Shown here: positions 9,001 to 18,700 of the stretch, piece after piece
Layout of the letters: each line of letters starts with the position of its first letter
How positions within the stretch are numbered: the stretch's first letter is position 1
Assembly (NCBI GenBank): GCA_001839685.1
Contig: MLAK01000704.1
Location: 167,322-189,484 of the forward strand
Length of the DNA stretch: 22,163 bases
Reading direction: 5' to 3'
Origin: Tritrichomonas foetus
Taxonomy: Eukaryota; Parabasalia; Tritrichomonadida; Tritrichomonadidae
Notes under the pieces: model-generated
Databases searched by the model: none
Seen by the model: the letters and a program-made list of their open reading frames with translations, nothing else
Told to the model about the DNA's origin: nothing
Translations under genes and position numbers: made by a program

Positions 9001-10604
9001 ATTAAAAATGAAATTAAAGGTGATTTGATTAATTCTGAAGCAAAATCGATCTGGTTATCAATCAAAAGTAAGGAATTAAAAAAAGGAAGAAACAAGTACA
9101 ATGATTCATTTCCATTTAAATTTATATAATCACAGCAGGCGGAAAATATTTCAACTCTTGATGTATTCACTGATATAAAGCACCGCATTAAAATATATAA
9201 AACAGTATCTCTTAAATTTTTGTCAATATCATATTTTTGTTCAGTAGGGAAAAGACTATTATTTAAAATAATAAACCAATTATTAGCTAATCCGTCACAA
9301 AGAACGGAATCTTTACAATGATATAAAATAAACATAACAAAGGCTGCAAAAGTTTTATATTGGTCAGAATTCAGACTTTCTGAGCTAAGTCGAAGTGAGT
9401 TTATGAGTTTAGAAATTAAAATTGATTCATTTTGGCAGGTATGACATGTTTCTGTGAGTAATTTGGCTGATTGTTGAAGATAATTATTTGAAACAAGAGG
9501 AGGACTTTCAGGAATTGTTTCTGCTGTTTGAAAATATTCATTGGTTCCAATTGGTCCAAGACTCGTCTTTTTGATTTTCATTTTCCCTTCATCAGCTTCA
9601 ATTAATTTGTGATTCTCAGGATATGTTGAAATTATCCATAAAGAATACGAGATAATAATAGAAAAGTGGCTTATTGCTAAATCATCAGTAATAGTGTCAG
9701 ATGATTTACTATATAAATCCATACATAATGATCCTAGTTTGTATTTTTGATCGTTATCTAAATCATTATATTTAGTTACATTATTTAATAAATCACTTGC
9801 AACAATACAAATATCGATTCTCTCTTTAGGTCCAACAATTGACACAAAGTTTTGCAAAGATGATAAAATGGTAATCAGTGGCTGTAAAATCGGAAAAACA
9901 AAAGATTCACATTTTATTGATCGAACAGCTTCAGATAATCGAAATAAGATGCACTCAAAACCTTCAAGATTTTTATAATCTGTCAATAAAGTCTCAGCTA
10001 GTGGTGGAAGAAAGCACAAAAACTGTAAACAAACTAGTTGTTCAGGACATCCAGCACTTAATTTGAATATTTTAATCCAATTTTTTTCAAAATCATCAAA
10101 TACAGATAAAAATATGGTAATTACTGCAGCAAATCTTTTGCATTTTTTAAATCTTATAAAGAAGTCAATAAATATAGTCATGTAGGGTATTTGTGATACA
10201 TTATTTTGTAACATTTGAGGAATCTGATATGCAAAACACATAAAATGTCGAAAAATGCAATTGAAAATTACTAAAAGTGGTTTGTGTGTACTTTTAGACT
10301 CATTAACAACAATTGAATCATGACACAACGAGATAATTTGAATGGGCAAAGGATTGTTCAAATGACATAATTTTACAAGACTTTCTTCTAGCTCATTTAC
10401 TGTTTGAACATTTGATAAGTATTTTCTTAATCCAATTGAATCAAATCCTTTGTAGGAAAGTAAATCAGAATATTGTGAAAATTGTGGATAATGTTTTAGA
10501 AAATCTTTGCTTAAAGAATCATGCTTTTGGAAATATTCAATCCAAACTTTGTGTTTTGGAAGTGCATTTGCATCAGAAAGATAGGAATTTACAGTTCTTA
10601 GCAT
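3006..10604 (-). CDS. BEACH domain protein (LRBA/neurobeachin-like architecture)
   Basis: This is a 2,532-residue protein of the BEACH family, large scaffolds of vesicle traffic, lysosome-related organelles and membrane fission/fusion. Residues 1 to about 850 are Leu/Ile-rich and probably ARM/HEAT-like helical. About 855-995 resemble the concanavalin A-like lectin domain (YHFDGQCRIYG, WISIFIEFSPDSITLYVDN, GDMAEICFYND). A Cys cluster follows at 1065-1081, then another helical region. About 1825-1918 is the PH-like domain and about 1960-2185 the BEACH domain, with EKWQNREISNYQYLYYLN, AGRSFNDLSKYPVYPYIL, YRDLSKPIGALGPERL, RIEPFT, FRELIPEFF, LPKWAKSPDHFIQ and WIDLMFG matching family signatures. 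The end (about 2200-2532) looks like a WD-type propeller (DCSLRVYEL). The first in-frame ATG (complement of 10602-10604) is taken as the start. The frame remains open upstream to 10649 and beyond, but only with a TTG, until a stop at 10698-10700. No intron is evident. Confidence 0.9.
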   Translation of the reverse strand: MLRTVNSYLSDANALPKHKVWIEYFQKHDSLSKDFLKHYPQFSQYSDLLSYKGFDSIGLRKYLSNVQTVNELEESLVKLCHLNNPLPIQIISLCHDSIVVNESKSTHKPLLVIFNCIFRHFMCFAYQIPQMLQNNVSQIPYMTIFIDFFIRFKKCKRFAAVITIFLSVFDDFEKNWIKIFKLSAGCPEQLVCLQFLCFLPPLAETLLTDYKNLEGFECILFRLSEAVRSIKCESFVFPILQPLITILSSLQNFVSIVGPKERIDICIVASDLLNNVTKYNDLDNDQKYKLGSLCMDLYSKSSDTITDDLAISHFSIIISYSLWIISTYPENHKLIEADEGKMKIKKTSLGPIGTNEYFQTAETIPESPPLVSNNYLQQSAKLLTETCHTCQNESILISKLINSLRLSSESLNSDQYKTFAAFVMFILYHCKDSVLCDGLANNWFIILNNSLFPTEQKYDIDKNLRDTVLYILMRCFISVNTSRVEIFSACCDYINLNGNESLYLFLPFFNSLLLIDNQIDFASELIKSPLISFLINESKTNLDIFDFLRNLIFIQPASCFGSRTIMSFVFDNIPNHVLKGSLLACLDNALIVMSSNNSTNHILSSLICTLSTAIEKFLQIDKNDALPLITILSKSVHQFSSEILNSLLLASTLDILAHAIIDFNTQEFFRDIMNTYIFLCIHHSNVLSYFLSNECHIYSILIKYCKGMDHIFDAQKEIFGLLLLNVSTNIQSSIIKNFRVIPFLFEWASHSDDEVEYYKRLLDITAINSSNIYELAKTNTIEIILDIIEKKGFCEITKPFFKLYCIICSQSFPAQVFFESLNLVSNPNFDHPQKLISFFANLLHSSNKYESINSFYHFDGQCRIYGPCDVNLGNYFSFSAMIRKNKGSSQLVQPFFQLIFDQNESISFYFENQYLIFERKGSLPLKSEFITKFDIENSWISIFIEFSPDSITLYVDNIADTHIVPNSLSKLHSSFTVMIGNGFKGDMAEICFYNDSFKPPVANQIPAIYYSTRSTQDEKILNVHKEKEARFNGNVIQNANSIIDNLKTETAIYRLLPLFKRLRGCDKCKTVPPQVCKICGCLTEADGEIFLTSLLTIFNKILQYSEKIMVERRYIMILSDYIIKINEVFFTEQLLSYLISMFGSMQSNELKVEMVESFWLNNDFFSILPDKLKMKYWDSMIYQVYRISEETFNSYSNFNLLFQLAVSYYSDDSDLSVSFWRFLFTVVPNRSDFASFSLLLTIPMFHNFGYAVISSIKCIENLVSKNNQLFTKILENVDYYLPFAYIMHIPKIDLQLSAVNIIYHIAKNIQSNELMSAIYHSVACYNPTDKNNALLNFINDSFIYTHPDNRSTFDVIEFFPLLVTVSKNSEKVEALQVYKIFIDTIKNDRKEAFKMTSIPSWQFWLYRYVSLFFEIKEEITNFIFPFVVIYESILLNNLQYFQESIRQLFFFISQESKHAEFTVKTLVKNIFEDFNNDKTIIPQFGEEILAIAFIQIFYSLHFIESVSDSVPTFVSQFPFLRKFFWFPSIFVIRAYFAKLDCSSDGSWNDLKYAENIMNLIDIYCRSMITIGNIQIEAIVLFTYIAIMLMQFKSTKASYAIAKIAVHLNNAEDEIKHLCASLILRTNSQIEEKMDVSPFYSMITNFVDIDDSDAWQLYQFETMLADQCQIIDTGIFTDETNFFIEARKTTTNLLKIGNIPNNVDNTIDSFLSNITSSAFISLQNIFDDIMKRQLVVIDNERSYRSQLVKSFENELKALKSDYQKMHFKAINRISPNGRRTLISIDYNFNDHKAAALLRDFGKTEVKDKDDSDLKIKSIHLKGTRSLKNDIFRSPVRMVTPHRDYMGEIVVTLTGIIFDGFTQYRVKHIDINIKHILFIMQHMNGRNDNAAEVYTSYNRSFLFVFDNEFRTQFFHTLTKISSNENEVSQIHGKYNFFLRLRKAYGQIYQDKKKKLSDIIAKCELVEKWQNREISNYQYLYYLNVLAGRSFNDLSKYPVYPYILSEEGDNLDLTDKNAYRDLSKPIGALGPERLENLLQNYSEIDDPHEKCLYRTHFSNSMLVCGYLIRIEPFTTLHIRYQDRKFDKANRLFSSYKISLNDTADFRELIPEFFTFSQFLTNFNHFDFGENVNDVVLPKWAKSPDHFIQMNRRALESDIVSENINKWIDLMFGINRNNIEVFNVFHPNTYLENEPASPEYDALIENHIIHVGCYPLQIFNNPSPTRGYYQQPNLENLNVEHSANVIRIRKLVVILENMNIINLTNSFDMSNGLSSTTSHSLHNNSNTNNILHVNAKSFGDLIEVSSTFGLIIFGQTHDISIGIFNMKSSLIAYQKLTSATLQCFTVVGGKYLIAGLSDCSLRVYELPKVNEIRMSSYHLSSVLVVAGNLEVGVIVSYDSQCKLIFECLFEKKFIRSITLPKTKLLPFITVYKSGRVIVILRELEKATIKCISLDGNVLGEINIVGCVKEFDKYYDIDQRELLVISYHPRIISILDITTFEIVSRFVGSLKFCTIKKKNGILIDNGSMIHSIGFKLH
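7362..7412 (-). other. Cys-rich putative metal-binding knot within the BEACH protein
   Basis: In the protein numbered from the ATG at 10604, residues 1065-1081 read CDKCKTVPPQVCKICGC, giving cysteines 1065, 1068, 1076, 1079 and 1081. Two CxxC knuckles seven residues apart are typical of small zinc ribbons. It lies after the lectin-like domain and before the second helical region. Zinc binding is inferred from spacing alone. Confidence 0.45.
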
Positions 10605-10861
10605 AAAATAATTGAATAGATTTCTGAGATTGTATTCAATTTTTGACAAAAAATTGTGTGATTGACAAATTTTATCAAAAGTTCGATGAATAAACTTTTA
10701 CTGATGTTATGTGGTCTTTAAAATGACCATTTAAACTCAGTAAAAGTCATTTTTGACTTTTTGGCGAATATCAGCAAACGAATTATAAAGCACTCAGTTT
10801 TCCCAAAGGAAATGGCACTAAATCATTGTATGAACTTACTACCGAATATGACTCCGTATTG
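10605..10861. promoter_or_regulatory. Divergent promoter region of the BEACH and helical-protein genes
   Basis: This 257-bp spacer separates two divergently transcribed genes. It contains a long interrupted palindrome (10694-10747), a second perfect dyad AAAAGTCA/TGACTTTT (10742-10749/10754-10761), and a third, AAAAGTT/AACTTTT (10677-10683/10693-10699). The ACTTTT/AAAAGT word therefore occurs four times in alternating orientation. An initiator-like TCATT (10823-10827) lies on the plus side, and a weaker TCAATTA about 10 nt before the BEACH ATG on the minus side. Confidence 0.45.
10694..10747. repeat. 54-bp interrupted palindrome in the divergent promoter
   Basis: The outer arms ACTTTTACTGA (10694-10704) and TCAGTAAAAGT (10737-10747) are perfect 11-bp inverted repeats. 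The inner arms TGGTC (10712-10716) and GACCA (10725-10729) share exactly the same centre (10720.5). About 21 of 27 positions pair across the axis. It lies 116 bp from the BEACH ATG and 141 bp from the helical-protein ATG, a suitable place for a dimeric or bidirectional regulator. Confidence 0.7.
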
Positions 10862-10862
10862 A
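10812..10862 (+). other. Short upstream ORF overlapping the next start codon
   Basis: ATG at 10812 opens a 16-codon frame (second ATG at 10830) whose TGA (10860-10862) overlaps the ATG at 10862 as TGATG. It lies in a different frame from the downstream gene. It may be a translational control element, or the true start of the gene separated from the main frame by an indel. Confidence 0.3.
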
Positions 10863-12343
10863 TGGATATGGATTATATTCCAAAACAAGATTTAACTTTT
10901 TATTCAACTGATGGTTTTGAACCAGTCTGCCAAAAATTCCATGACGTTTACACAGAAATAAGCAACTATGAGAGTCAAGATTTTCATACAGAAATCGAAA
11001 ATAATAAAATTCAAAATTTTTACAATATGCTTCATGAAATTTTACTTGCATTACATACTTATACAGGAATAATGCCAGTTAAATTAATTGAAACTTTTTT
11101 CACAGATTATATTGTTTTTCAAAACATTGCTGATATAATTAATCTCAACAAAATATATTGTCTTGAATTTGATGAAGAAGATGGTTGTGATCCTGAATCT
11201 ATTGATCAATCAGATCAAAGCAATCTTAAAATTTCATTGCATATTATCAATAATTGTTCAGTTAAATCAAAAATTTTACTCAAAGAGATGTTAAAACACG
11301 GAATTTTTATTATTATACAATGCTCATTCAAATTTTATCACGAACAAACTAAATGTATCGCATTGACAATATTTTCCAATCTTTTTCGAAATATGCCCAA
11401 GGAAGGCGAACTTTTGTTTTTGAATTTTTTCTTAGATCTAGTACATGTCTACTTTCCACAAGATGATGATGACCCAAATCATTATAATCATGCTAAATCA
11501 CATTTTATTCATTCTTCAATTACTTCTATTTTTGTATCCCTAAATAAATATCCACTTATTTATGCAGATGATGATCAAGAAAGGGAGATTCGAAATTTCT
11601 TTTTTGAATTCTTTTTTGCATGTATAATAAACAGTTACTATGACTGTCTTGTAGCATCATTGAATGGAATCCTTGATTTCGCTGAACGACCAGAATTTAT
11701 TTTAAAAATGGTTGAAAAACAATATTTTAAACTTTTAATTGACAATTTCAATGGTGACACCAATATTGAAAGATCACATTTATACATAAAAATTTTTATA
11801 AACTTCTTCATACACGCCAATGATTCTATAATGCAACTTTTACAAGACCTTGCTAACTCAAATATTAATAATTTCATTCGATTATTGGATGATTCAGAAT
11901 TTGAGTTAAATGTATCACTTTTATTACTGACAGAAATTTCGAAAAGGTTTCCTACTTCTTTTATTGATTTTATTCAACGAGGTGCTTTTCATTTATTATC
12001 GGAACGCTTATATGAATCCAATTTTGAGAGTAAGAAAATGATACTTGACTTCATTTCTTATTCTATTCTTTCAAATGTTCCACAAATCATTCCAGAAATC
12101 ATCAAATTTCAATTTTTTGATGAAATGATTCAAATGATTGATTCAGGAATCGAAGGAATAACTGATCCATTATGCTACACTGATTATTTAAAATCACTTC
12201 TTTTTGCTCTTAATGTGACTCCAGATGTAAAAATTTATCTCGACACTATTTCTGCTGAAGAGGTTTTTGCCAATTACTCGCCTGTAAATGAAGAACAAAC
12301 GAATTTGTTGATGAGTATCAAAGCTTTTTATGAAAGGGAATAA
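10862..12343 (+). CDS. Unrecognised helical protein, probably ARM/HEAT-like
   Basis: The family is not recognised. From the first in-frame ATG the product is 493 residues. It has an acidic N-terminus (MDMDYIPKQDLTF), then Leu/Ile/Phe-rich segments of roughly 40 residues that look like paired amphipathic helices (for example TIFSNLFRNMPKEGELLFLNFFLDLV; KILLKEMLKHGIFIIIQC), suggesting an alpha-solenoid. Asp-rich loops (ADDDQE, QDDDDPN) interrupt them. No catalytic motif, signal peptide or membrane segment was seen. The frame continues open upstream to 10757 without an ATG, and residues just before 10862 (YELTTEYDSV) also look coding, so the N-terminus is uncertain. The gene diverges from the BEACH gene across a shared spacer. 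Its stop lies in TAAA, the arrangement known for trichomonad poly(A) signals. Confidence 0.75.
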   Translation: MDMDYIPKQDLTFYSTDGFEPVCQKFHDVYTEISNYESQDFHTEIENNKIQNFYNMLHEILLALHTYTGIMPVKLIETFFTDYIVFQNIADIINLNKIYCLEFDEEDGCDPESIDQSDQSNLKISLHIINNCSVKSKILLKEMLKHGIFIIIQCSFKFYHEQTKCIALTIFSNLFRNMPKEGELLFLNFFLDLVHVYFPQDDDDPNHYNHAKSHFIHSSITSIFVSLNKYPLIYADDDQEREIRNFFFEFFFACIINSYYDCLVASLNGILDFAERPEFILKMVEKQYFKLLIDNFNGDTNIERSHLYIKIFINFFIHANDSIMQLLQDLANSNINNFIRLLDDSEFELNVSLLLLTEISKRFPTSFIDFIQRGAFHLLSERLYESNFESKKMILDFISYSILSNVPQIIPEIIKFQFFDEMIQMIDSGIEGITDPLCYTDYLKSLLFALNVTPDVKIYLDTISAEEVFANYSPVNEEQTNLLMSIKAFYERE

Positions 12344-12344
12344 A
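12341..12344 (+). terminator. TAAA poly(A)-type signal overlapping the stop codon
   Basis: The stop TAA is followed by A, giving TAAA. In Trichomonas vaginalis UAAA near or overlapping the stop is the described polyadenylation signal. In AT-rich DNA this match is weak evidence on its own. Confidence 0.3.
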
Positions 12345-12424
12345 TACTTATATATTATCTTCTGAGATAACCCTATTGCTTTTCCCCTAATAATACATAT
12401 TTCGTAATCTAGATGAAGATATAT

Positions 12425-12429
12425 TCATA
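12425..12429 (+). promoter_or_regulatory. Initiator-like TCATA before a small ORF
   Basis: TCATA fits the trichomonad initiator TCA(C/T)(A/T). Its A at 12427 lies 19 nt before the ATG at 12446, within the usual leader length. The motif is short, so chance occurrence is likely. Confidence 0.25.
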
Positions 12430-12445
12430 AGAAGAAACTGACAAC

Positions 12446-12595
12446 ATGGAACAACTCGAAAATACCATACATGGTAATTTCCTGATTCTTTTAATTCGAT
12501 TGCAGATGATAGATATTACCATCTCAATTGCACTATTCAATGCTATTAATATGCCGATGATAATATTGCTACCAAAAAATAGATGTAATAAGTAA
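12446..12595 (+). CDS. Candidate 49-residue hydrophobic small protein
   Basis: An ATG-started frame of 49 codons ends in TAAA. The product begins MEQLENTIHG and is then strongly hydrophobic (NFLILLIRLQ, then a second Ile/Leu/Met-rich stretch) with a basic end (KNRCNK), as in a small membrane protein. An initiator-like TCATA lies 19 nt upstream. No family is recognised. Alternatives are a remnant or upstream exon of the neurofibromin-like gene that follows, or a chance frame in AT-rich DNA. Confidence 0.3.
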   Translation: MEQLENTIHGNFLILLIRLQMIDITISIALFNAINMPMIILLPKNRCNK

Positions 12596-12770
12596 ATTTT
12601 GAGATAGACATTTTTTTTCTTGGTCTTCTATCAAAAAGTTTTATTTGAATTCTTGAATTTGTATTAATCAATAACTTTTTAAATAATATTGAAAATTTTC
12701 TCACGAAATTTATATGAAAACTTTGCAAACTTTTTGACGATCATGGGCGACTTTTTGATACATTTGATGA

Positions 12771-15700
12771 ATGAATGATCTTTTCTTTTTTAGACACTTT
12801 CTTCAAAAAATAACCGATCTTCTTACTGCTGTACAGATTAAAAATATTCAGCAGTTTAACCCAGAAAGTTTTTTAATGTCGAAATGCGAATCGTATCTCC
12901 AATTTTTTCATGAATCAGCAAATTTAATGCCCAAAAAAGTCTGCGAATTTATTATTCCACAAATTGAAGAGTCAATAAAAGAGGCCGTAACAAATGCAAC
13001 CACGCCAGAGCAGGTAAAATATACTCTTGTTTTAATAGCCCTCCTACGCTGCTCGATAGAAGGTTATTATGGCAAAGACGACATACTTAATACATTTCAT
13101 CATTCTATCTTATTCTCATCAGCTAATGACATTTATTTAATTGACAATTCATTATATCAAAATCTCTACAAACGCTATTACAAAAATTTAATCATGATTT
13201 GTAGTTCAAAATCATCATCTTTAATTTCTACTTTTATTAACAGTTTCCAAAGCAGTCTGTCCAACAAATCCCTCAATAATATTAACAATACTGTAAAATT
13301 TGAATGGATTGTTGAAACTGTATGCCATTCAATTGTTGATATTCCCAAATTTGAGCATTTTATTAAAACAATTAATTCTACTCCAATTCCAGAACAATTT
13401 ATTCCAATAATAATTGAAAGTATTACAACTGCATTTTTAAATGCTGTTCAAAGTAAACCATTATCATATGTCAATTTTCTGGAAGCATGTGTTGATAATT
13501 CAGAAGCTAAACAATTATATTATAAAATTGATAAGTGGGGAAGCATCGATCAACGACTTACTTCAAAGACAGTTTTATATATCATGCAACCAACACAAAT
13601 GTCCAGACCTGTTTTTGAAAAATCTGAACTTTATCAAATTTTTTTGGATTTAAATAATTTTGAAGATTTAAGTCAAAATACATGTTTGAAAGCAATGTTA
13701 CTCCCGTTTACAGCACTGTCTTTTACAGGAGTGATCCCATTACTTAGATCTATAGTTGATTCGATAAGTTCAGAAATAATAAAATATATTTTGAATAATA
13801 CTCAAAAAATTAACACTTTAAGTAATGATCTTCAAATCAACCTTAAAGTCAATTTTTCACTTGGCTTGTTACTTTCCTCGCCTAGTTTATTTAATAGAGA
13901 ATTATTAAGCATATTTCTGAATGATACAGAATATTTAGACCAATTTGGCGAAATAGTGTTCAGACTTTCTGTCATTACAAAATTCAATGCTGAACAAAAC
14001 CAAGAAACATACAAAGAATTGTATAGTCTATTAAATGTATTTATTCAAAATCATAATAAAAGTGCATCAATTCATAGATTAATGCAAGGATTTAAAGAAA
14101 ATCCATTTTTCTTTAGAAATTTTGTTCTAGATAACCAAGATTCATTTGAAAAACTTTTGAATATGGCCCTTGATATGCTAATAGATACAACAACATTTCA
14201 CGGAATCTATAATGAGAAGTTTCTAGTTAACCCATTAGAAACTTCTTTTTGGGCTGTGACAAAGAAGATCACAAAGTCGTTAGTAACTTTAATGACGAAA
14301 AAACTTGCAGCTTCATATGTAATAACACCTAATACTTCGAATTTCGCAATATCAATTCTTAATTTTTTGAGGAGAACTTTTACTTTCAGGCAAAATATTG
14401 AATATCCAAAAGAAGATTTAGCTTCAATAATTTATAATTTAGAGGCGATTTCTTATATCACTTTTACAATAAATAAAACGTGGGCAAGAAATTGCGCAAA
14501 AAGACTTTTCAAGCAATTATATTCATTAATTTCTAATTCGAGAATCGATGTTAAGACACCAAAAGATTGTCTGAAAATCTTTTGTAAAGTGATTCAATCT
14601 GGTTCAGGTGATATACATATCAATTTTGCAAATATCTTTCGAACATACCAAGTAGAAAAGGTTGATAATTCTGAGGATTTGCCACGTGGTATCTTCATAG
14701 CCGTCAATATTTTAATGCTAAAGTTTGAAATGCTCGCAAATTCTATCTGTAAAGCTTTATACCAACCTAATTCCCAACGACAGCAAGTGAAAAAAGAAAC
14801 CTATGATGATATTAAATCTTGTATTTATGTTCTCTTTCCTTTATTAAGAGTTGCACCATCAAATATCGAATATATTATTAGTGCGTTAATAAGCGATAAT
14901 GAAAATGCCGGATCATTTTGTTGTCCAATTATTGCAGATTCATTATCACCTGCTTTATTTAAACAAATGTTTTTATTAATTGATTCAAAACTCAATAGTT
15001 ATCGGAATTCTAATGGTGAAATTTCCAAAGATCCTTATTTTGTTTCAACTTTTGAAAACTCTTTAGAAATCTTACAAAAGTTACTTGATCCTGAAATTTG
15101 GGTAAATGACTCATCTTATCCAAGCATTTTATCAAATATTCTCAAAAATATTGTTTCTTTTTCTATCGAAATTAAAAATCCAAAACTTTGTCAAAAATGT
15201 TGCAGTTTTATGATTTCTCTCTTTCCTTTATCGCAAAAATTTGACATAAAGATTGAGCCAAAAATTCGTCATTATGCTGGGAAAACGATCACCAATTGGA
15301 TCAATCAATCAATAGTTGAAAGTTCTTCAATCTCAAATTACTTTTATAAAGCGCTATACTCAGTCCTTGATGGATTAAGATTTTTAGATTGCACAAATAA
15401 GAAGCAAGATTATGCAGAAGCTTTTGAAAATTTCATGGTTTACTATTCACAAATTCAAGAAGCTCTACAAAATACTTCAGCACAAAATATTTTCATAGAA
15501 CCAGCTCTAAAATTATTAATTCCTATTATGAAAAATAATATTGATATTTGTATCAATCATACAATTACTTTAGCATTTCATCCAAAAATCAAGGCAAGAA
15601 TATTTTACCTAAAAGCTTTATCAAATGCACTGACTCCTGAGGCTTATAAGAAAATTATTAATCCTGTTGTTAAAGTCACTATTTTTGATTTATTATTTGA

Positions 15701-18700
15701 AAATAATTTTGAACTCATGAAATTTTTAGCTAATTCTACACCTTATAACAAATCAGGTGAAATGGCATCTTGTATTATTGAAGCCTCTGCTATTAAAGGA
15801 ATAGAAATGGAAGTATTTGAAGAATTCGTTAAAATGGAAATCTCTAATAATCAAGATTCATTAAGAATTACACTTTTCAGAGGAAATGCAGTAACTCCTC
15901 GAGCTGTTTCATATTTTCCTAAATTATTTGGTAATGATTGGGCAGATAACCTAATGAAATCAATTCTTAAAATCAATCATACAAGCAATAATGCCGTTTC
16001 ATTTACGAATAATGAAGAAATGAAAACATTTTGGCATTCGATGATCGAGGAAATCGAAAAAGCCTTTTCGAAAATGCCATTACGATTATTAAAATCAATT
16101 CATATTTTATATCATTTACTTGAAGGTGAATCCGAGGAAATTGCATATTCCATGCTAAGTGGATATATTTTCCTGAGATTTTTATGTCCCTTATTAGCTA
16201 AGATCGATGGACTAGTGGACACATCATCTTTATTGATGAATGCTTCATTAAGACCAACTGTTAGTGAAAATAGGCCACAATTCTTTTTCATGAAAGATGA
16301 AGTGAATGATTCATTTTATAAAATCCAAAAACTCTTCAAAAACATCATCTCAATGGAAATAAACGAAATAAATGAACCCAATCCTATTGATGATGCAAAG
16401 AAAGTAACAACCAATCTTTGTCATGTTCTTTGGTCACAAATGCCAGTCATTGAAAAAACTCTTCGTGAAACACCTGAAGATTATACACTTCATCCAACAC
16501 TAGATAAACTTATAACAAAACTTAATAAATCAGGAAAACCAATTCGTGTTTCTCCAAGCCTGACCACAATTTCATCTGAAGTTCCAACTACTCCATTTGA
16601 CCAATTACTTCATACACCACTTGATCCACTTCTTGAAAAGTGGTTTTATCTTGCGCCACGAGAAGCTAAAGATGGAACCGTTGTTTTCATTCTTGAGATG
16701 AATCAATTAAAACAACCATTCACTTCTCAGCAACTTGCTGCTCATATTATTTCCCAAATTCTTTCTATAGGCGATGAAAAATTCTCAGTCATTGTTGAGT
16801 TTTCTGATTTTAATGTTTCTTTACTTCCTTCTGTGAATCATGTTAAAAAAGTCCTTAAAATTATCCCAGACGATATTTATTCATCTAAACTCAAAACAAT
16901 TTATGTAACCCGTGTTCAAAACAATGCTGCTCACTTTTTATCCAAAATTGCTGCACATCTGAAAAACTTACCATTAAAATTTGTTTATGACTTAAAATTA
17001 ATTTACGAAGAAATTGGTGATATATCGTTTTCAGAATCTACAACAGAATTCTTCACACAACCAGAGTTTACCTCATCATTAATGGGTAAATTAAGTGATC
17101 ACACAATTCGTTTACATCAAAGATCAATTCAAATTATCGCTAAAATGGAAATCAATCAAACACAAATTATTACAGGAGATGTAATATTACTTTCATCAAT
17201 TGAAAGTATTGGTCCATCTCAAACATCAAGATCGACATCATCATTTGTTATTAAAACAAAATATGGTGATACTTTTACAATTCAATCATTAGTTTCTATT
17301 CATTTACATAAACATGTTACTTCACTTTTCAATAGATTTAAAGTTGTAAAAGATACAACATACAATTTATTTGTTGATAGATCTTCATTACATTCACTTT
17401 TACTTATTTTATCATTCATTAGTATGCTTAGTGATCGAAGTGACCAAGAACTTCGTGCAGCTGCTCTAAATATGTATAATACCACAATTGATGCTGCAGG
17501 GCTAGTTAGTAATATTGAAAAAATGCATTTCTCCAAAGATGAAGTTCCTTTTTCAATGCTTCAAACTGTCGAAGTTTTAGCTAATGATTTAGCAAAATCT
17601 AATCCAGATGAAGTTCATAACTTCTTATTTGAATTTGTTAAATCATTATCATTTTTGAATCCAAAAGATTATGCCAATTCTGAACGTTTTATTCAACCTT
17701 GGCTTCGCTATGCAGCAGAACAAGCAATCACAAAAGCATCAACATTAGATAGTTTGGCCCAAATTGCAACTAAAGCCCCAAAACGATGCTTCATGCAATA
17801 TAATAAAAATATTTGGCAGAATTTCAATCGAGTTGATTTACTTGATATTTTACTTCAGAAGCTTTGCATATTTGAAGATAACAGTTTTGCTTCAATATTT
17901 TTATCGATTGCAGTGAATTTTCAAAGTGAAGTGACAAGTTTTATTATTTCCAAATTACCTGATTTTGCATCTAATCAAACGCAGCGCCAATTTGTTCAAC
18001 TCGCTGAAATACTCAATAGTTTAATTGTTAGTCAACTTTTTGATGTTTCATTTAAACCAAAATTATTACATATTATTTCAATTTTACGTCTAAATGCAAT
18101 TGAATCTGTATCTCATTCTGTGTTTTTGATTTTCAGGGCATTAACAAATGGAATTACTAATGATATTGAATTGTTTTCATGCTCTAAATCACTTGAAAGC
18201 TTTGTTAAAGTTGAAAATGAAATGAATAATCCCGACAACAAAGATTCAAAATCGACTTATTATGATTATCGTGAATTTTTGATTAATACAATAAACCTTG
18301 CAAAGTTCTATAAAGAGCATTCATCAAATGAATTAATTGAGTTATTTAAAGACGACGTTTCATGTGGCAAGTTACAGTCTAATAATGTCATTAATCTGAA
18401 TAGCTTTCTATTTTTATCCGTTTTATCAGATGATCAGGAATTAATTTCATTGTATATCGAACAAATAATCAGTAATATTTCTATTAAAACTTTATCAGTA
18501 ATTTCTATTATTTTATCAACTATGACAATACCCAGAAACTATTTAACAGGTTTATTAGTAACATCATTAACAATATTGTTATATTCAGAACAAACGGTTG
18601 CTTTTGATTTAATTTTGAATATTATTCGAAATATCAAAAATTTATCAGATTTATTTTCTGATCATTGTACTGACAACATCGGTAATTGTCCTAATGATGT

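Larger units (their letters stand above)
12344..12770. other. Intergenic spacer before the neurofibromin-like gene
   Basis: This 427-bp AT-rich spacer lies between two plus-strand genes. It contains the candidate small ORF at 12446-12595 and three TACCAT/ATGGTA words: the dyad TACCAT-AC-ATGGTA near 12466-12477, and ATTACCAT about 40 bp further on. A pyrimidine tract followed by AG lies at the start of the downstream frame (about 12780-12794). No clear initiator precedes the ATG at 12771. Confidence 0.45.

Noticed and set aside
10605..10649. Extension of the BEACH protein to 2,547 residues from position 10649
   Set aside because: The extension begins with TTG and has no in-frame ATG; a eukaryotic gene is expected to use the ATG at 10602-10604.
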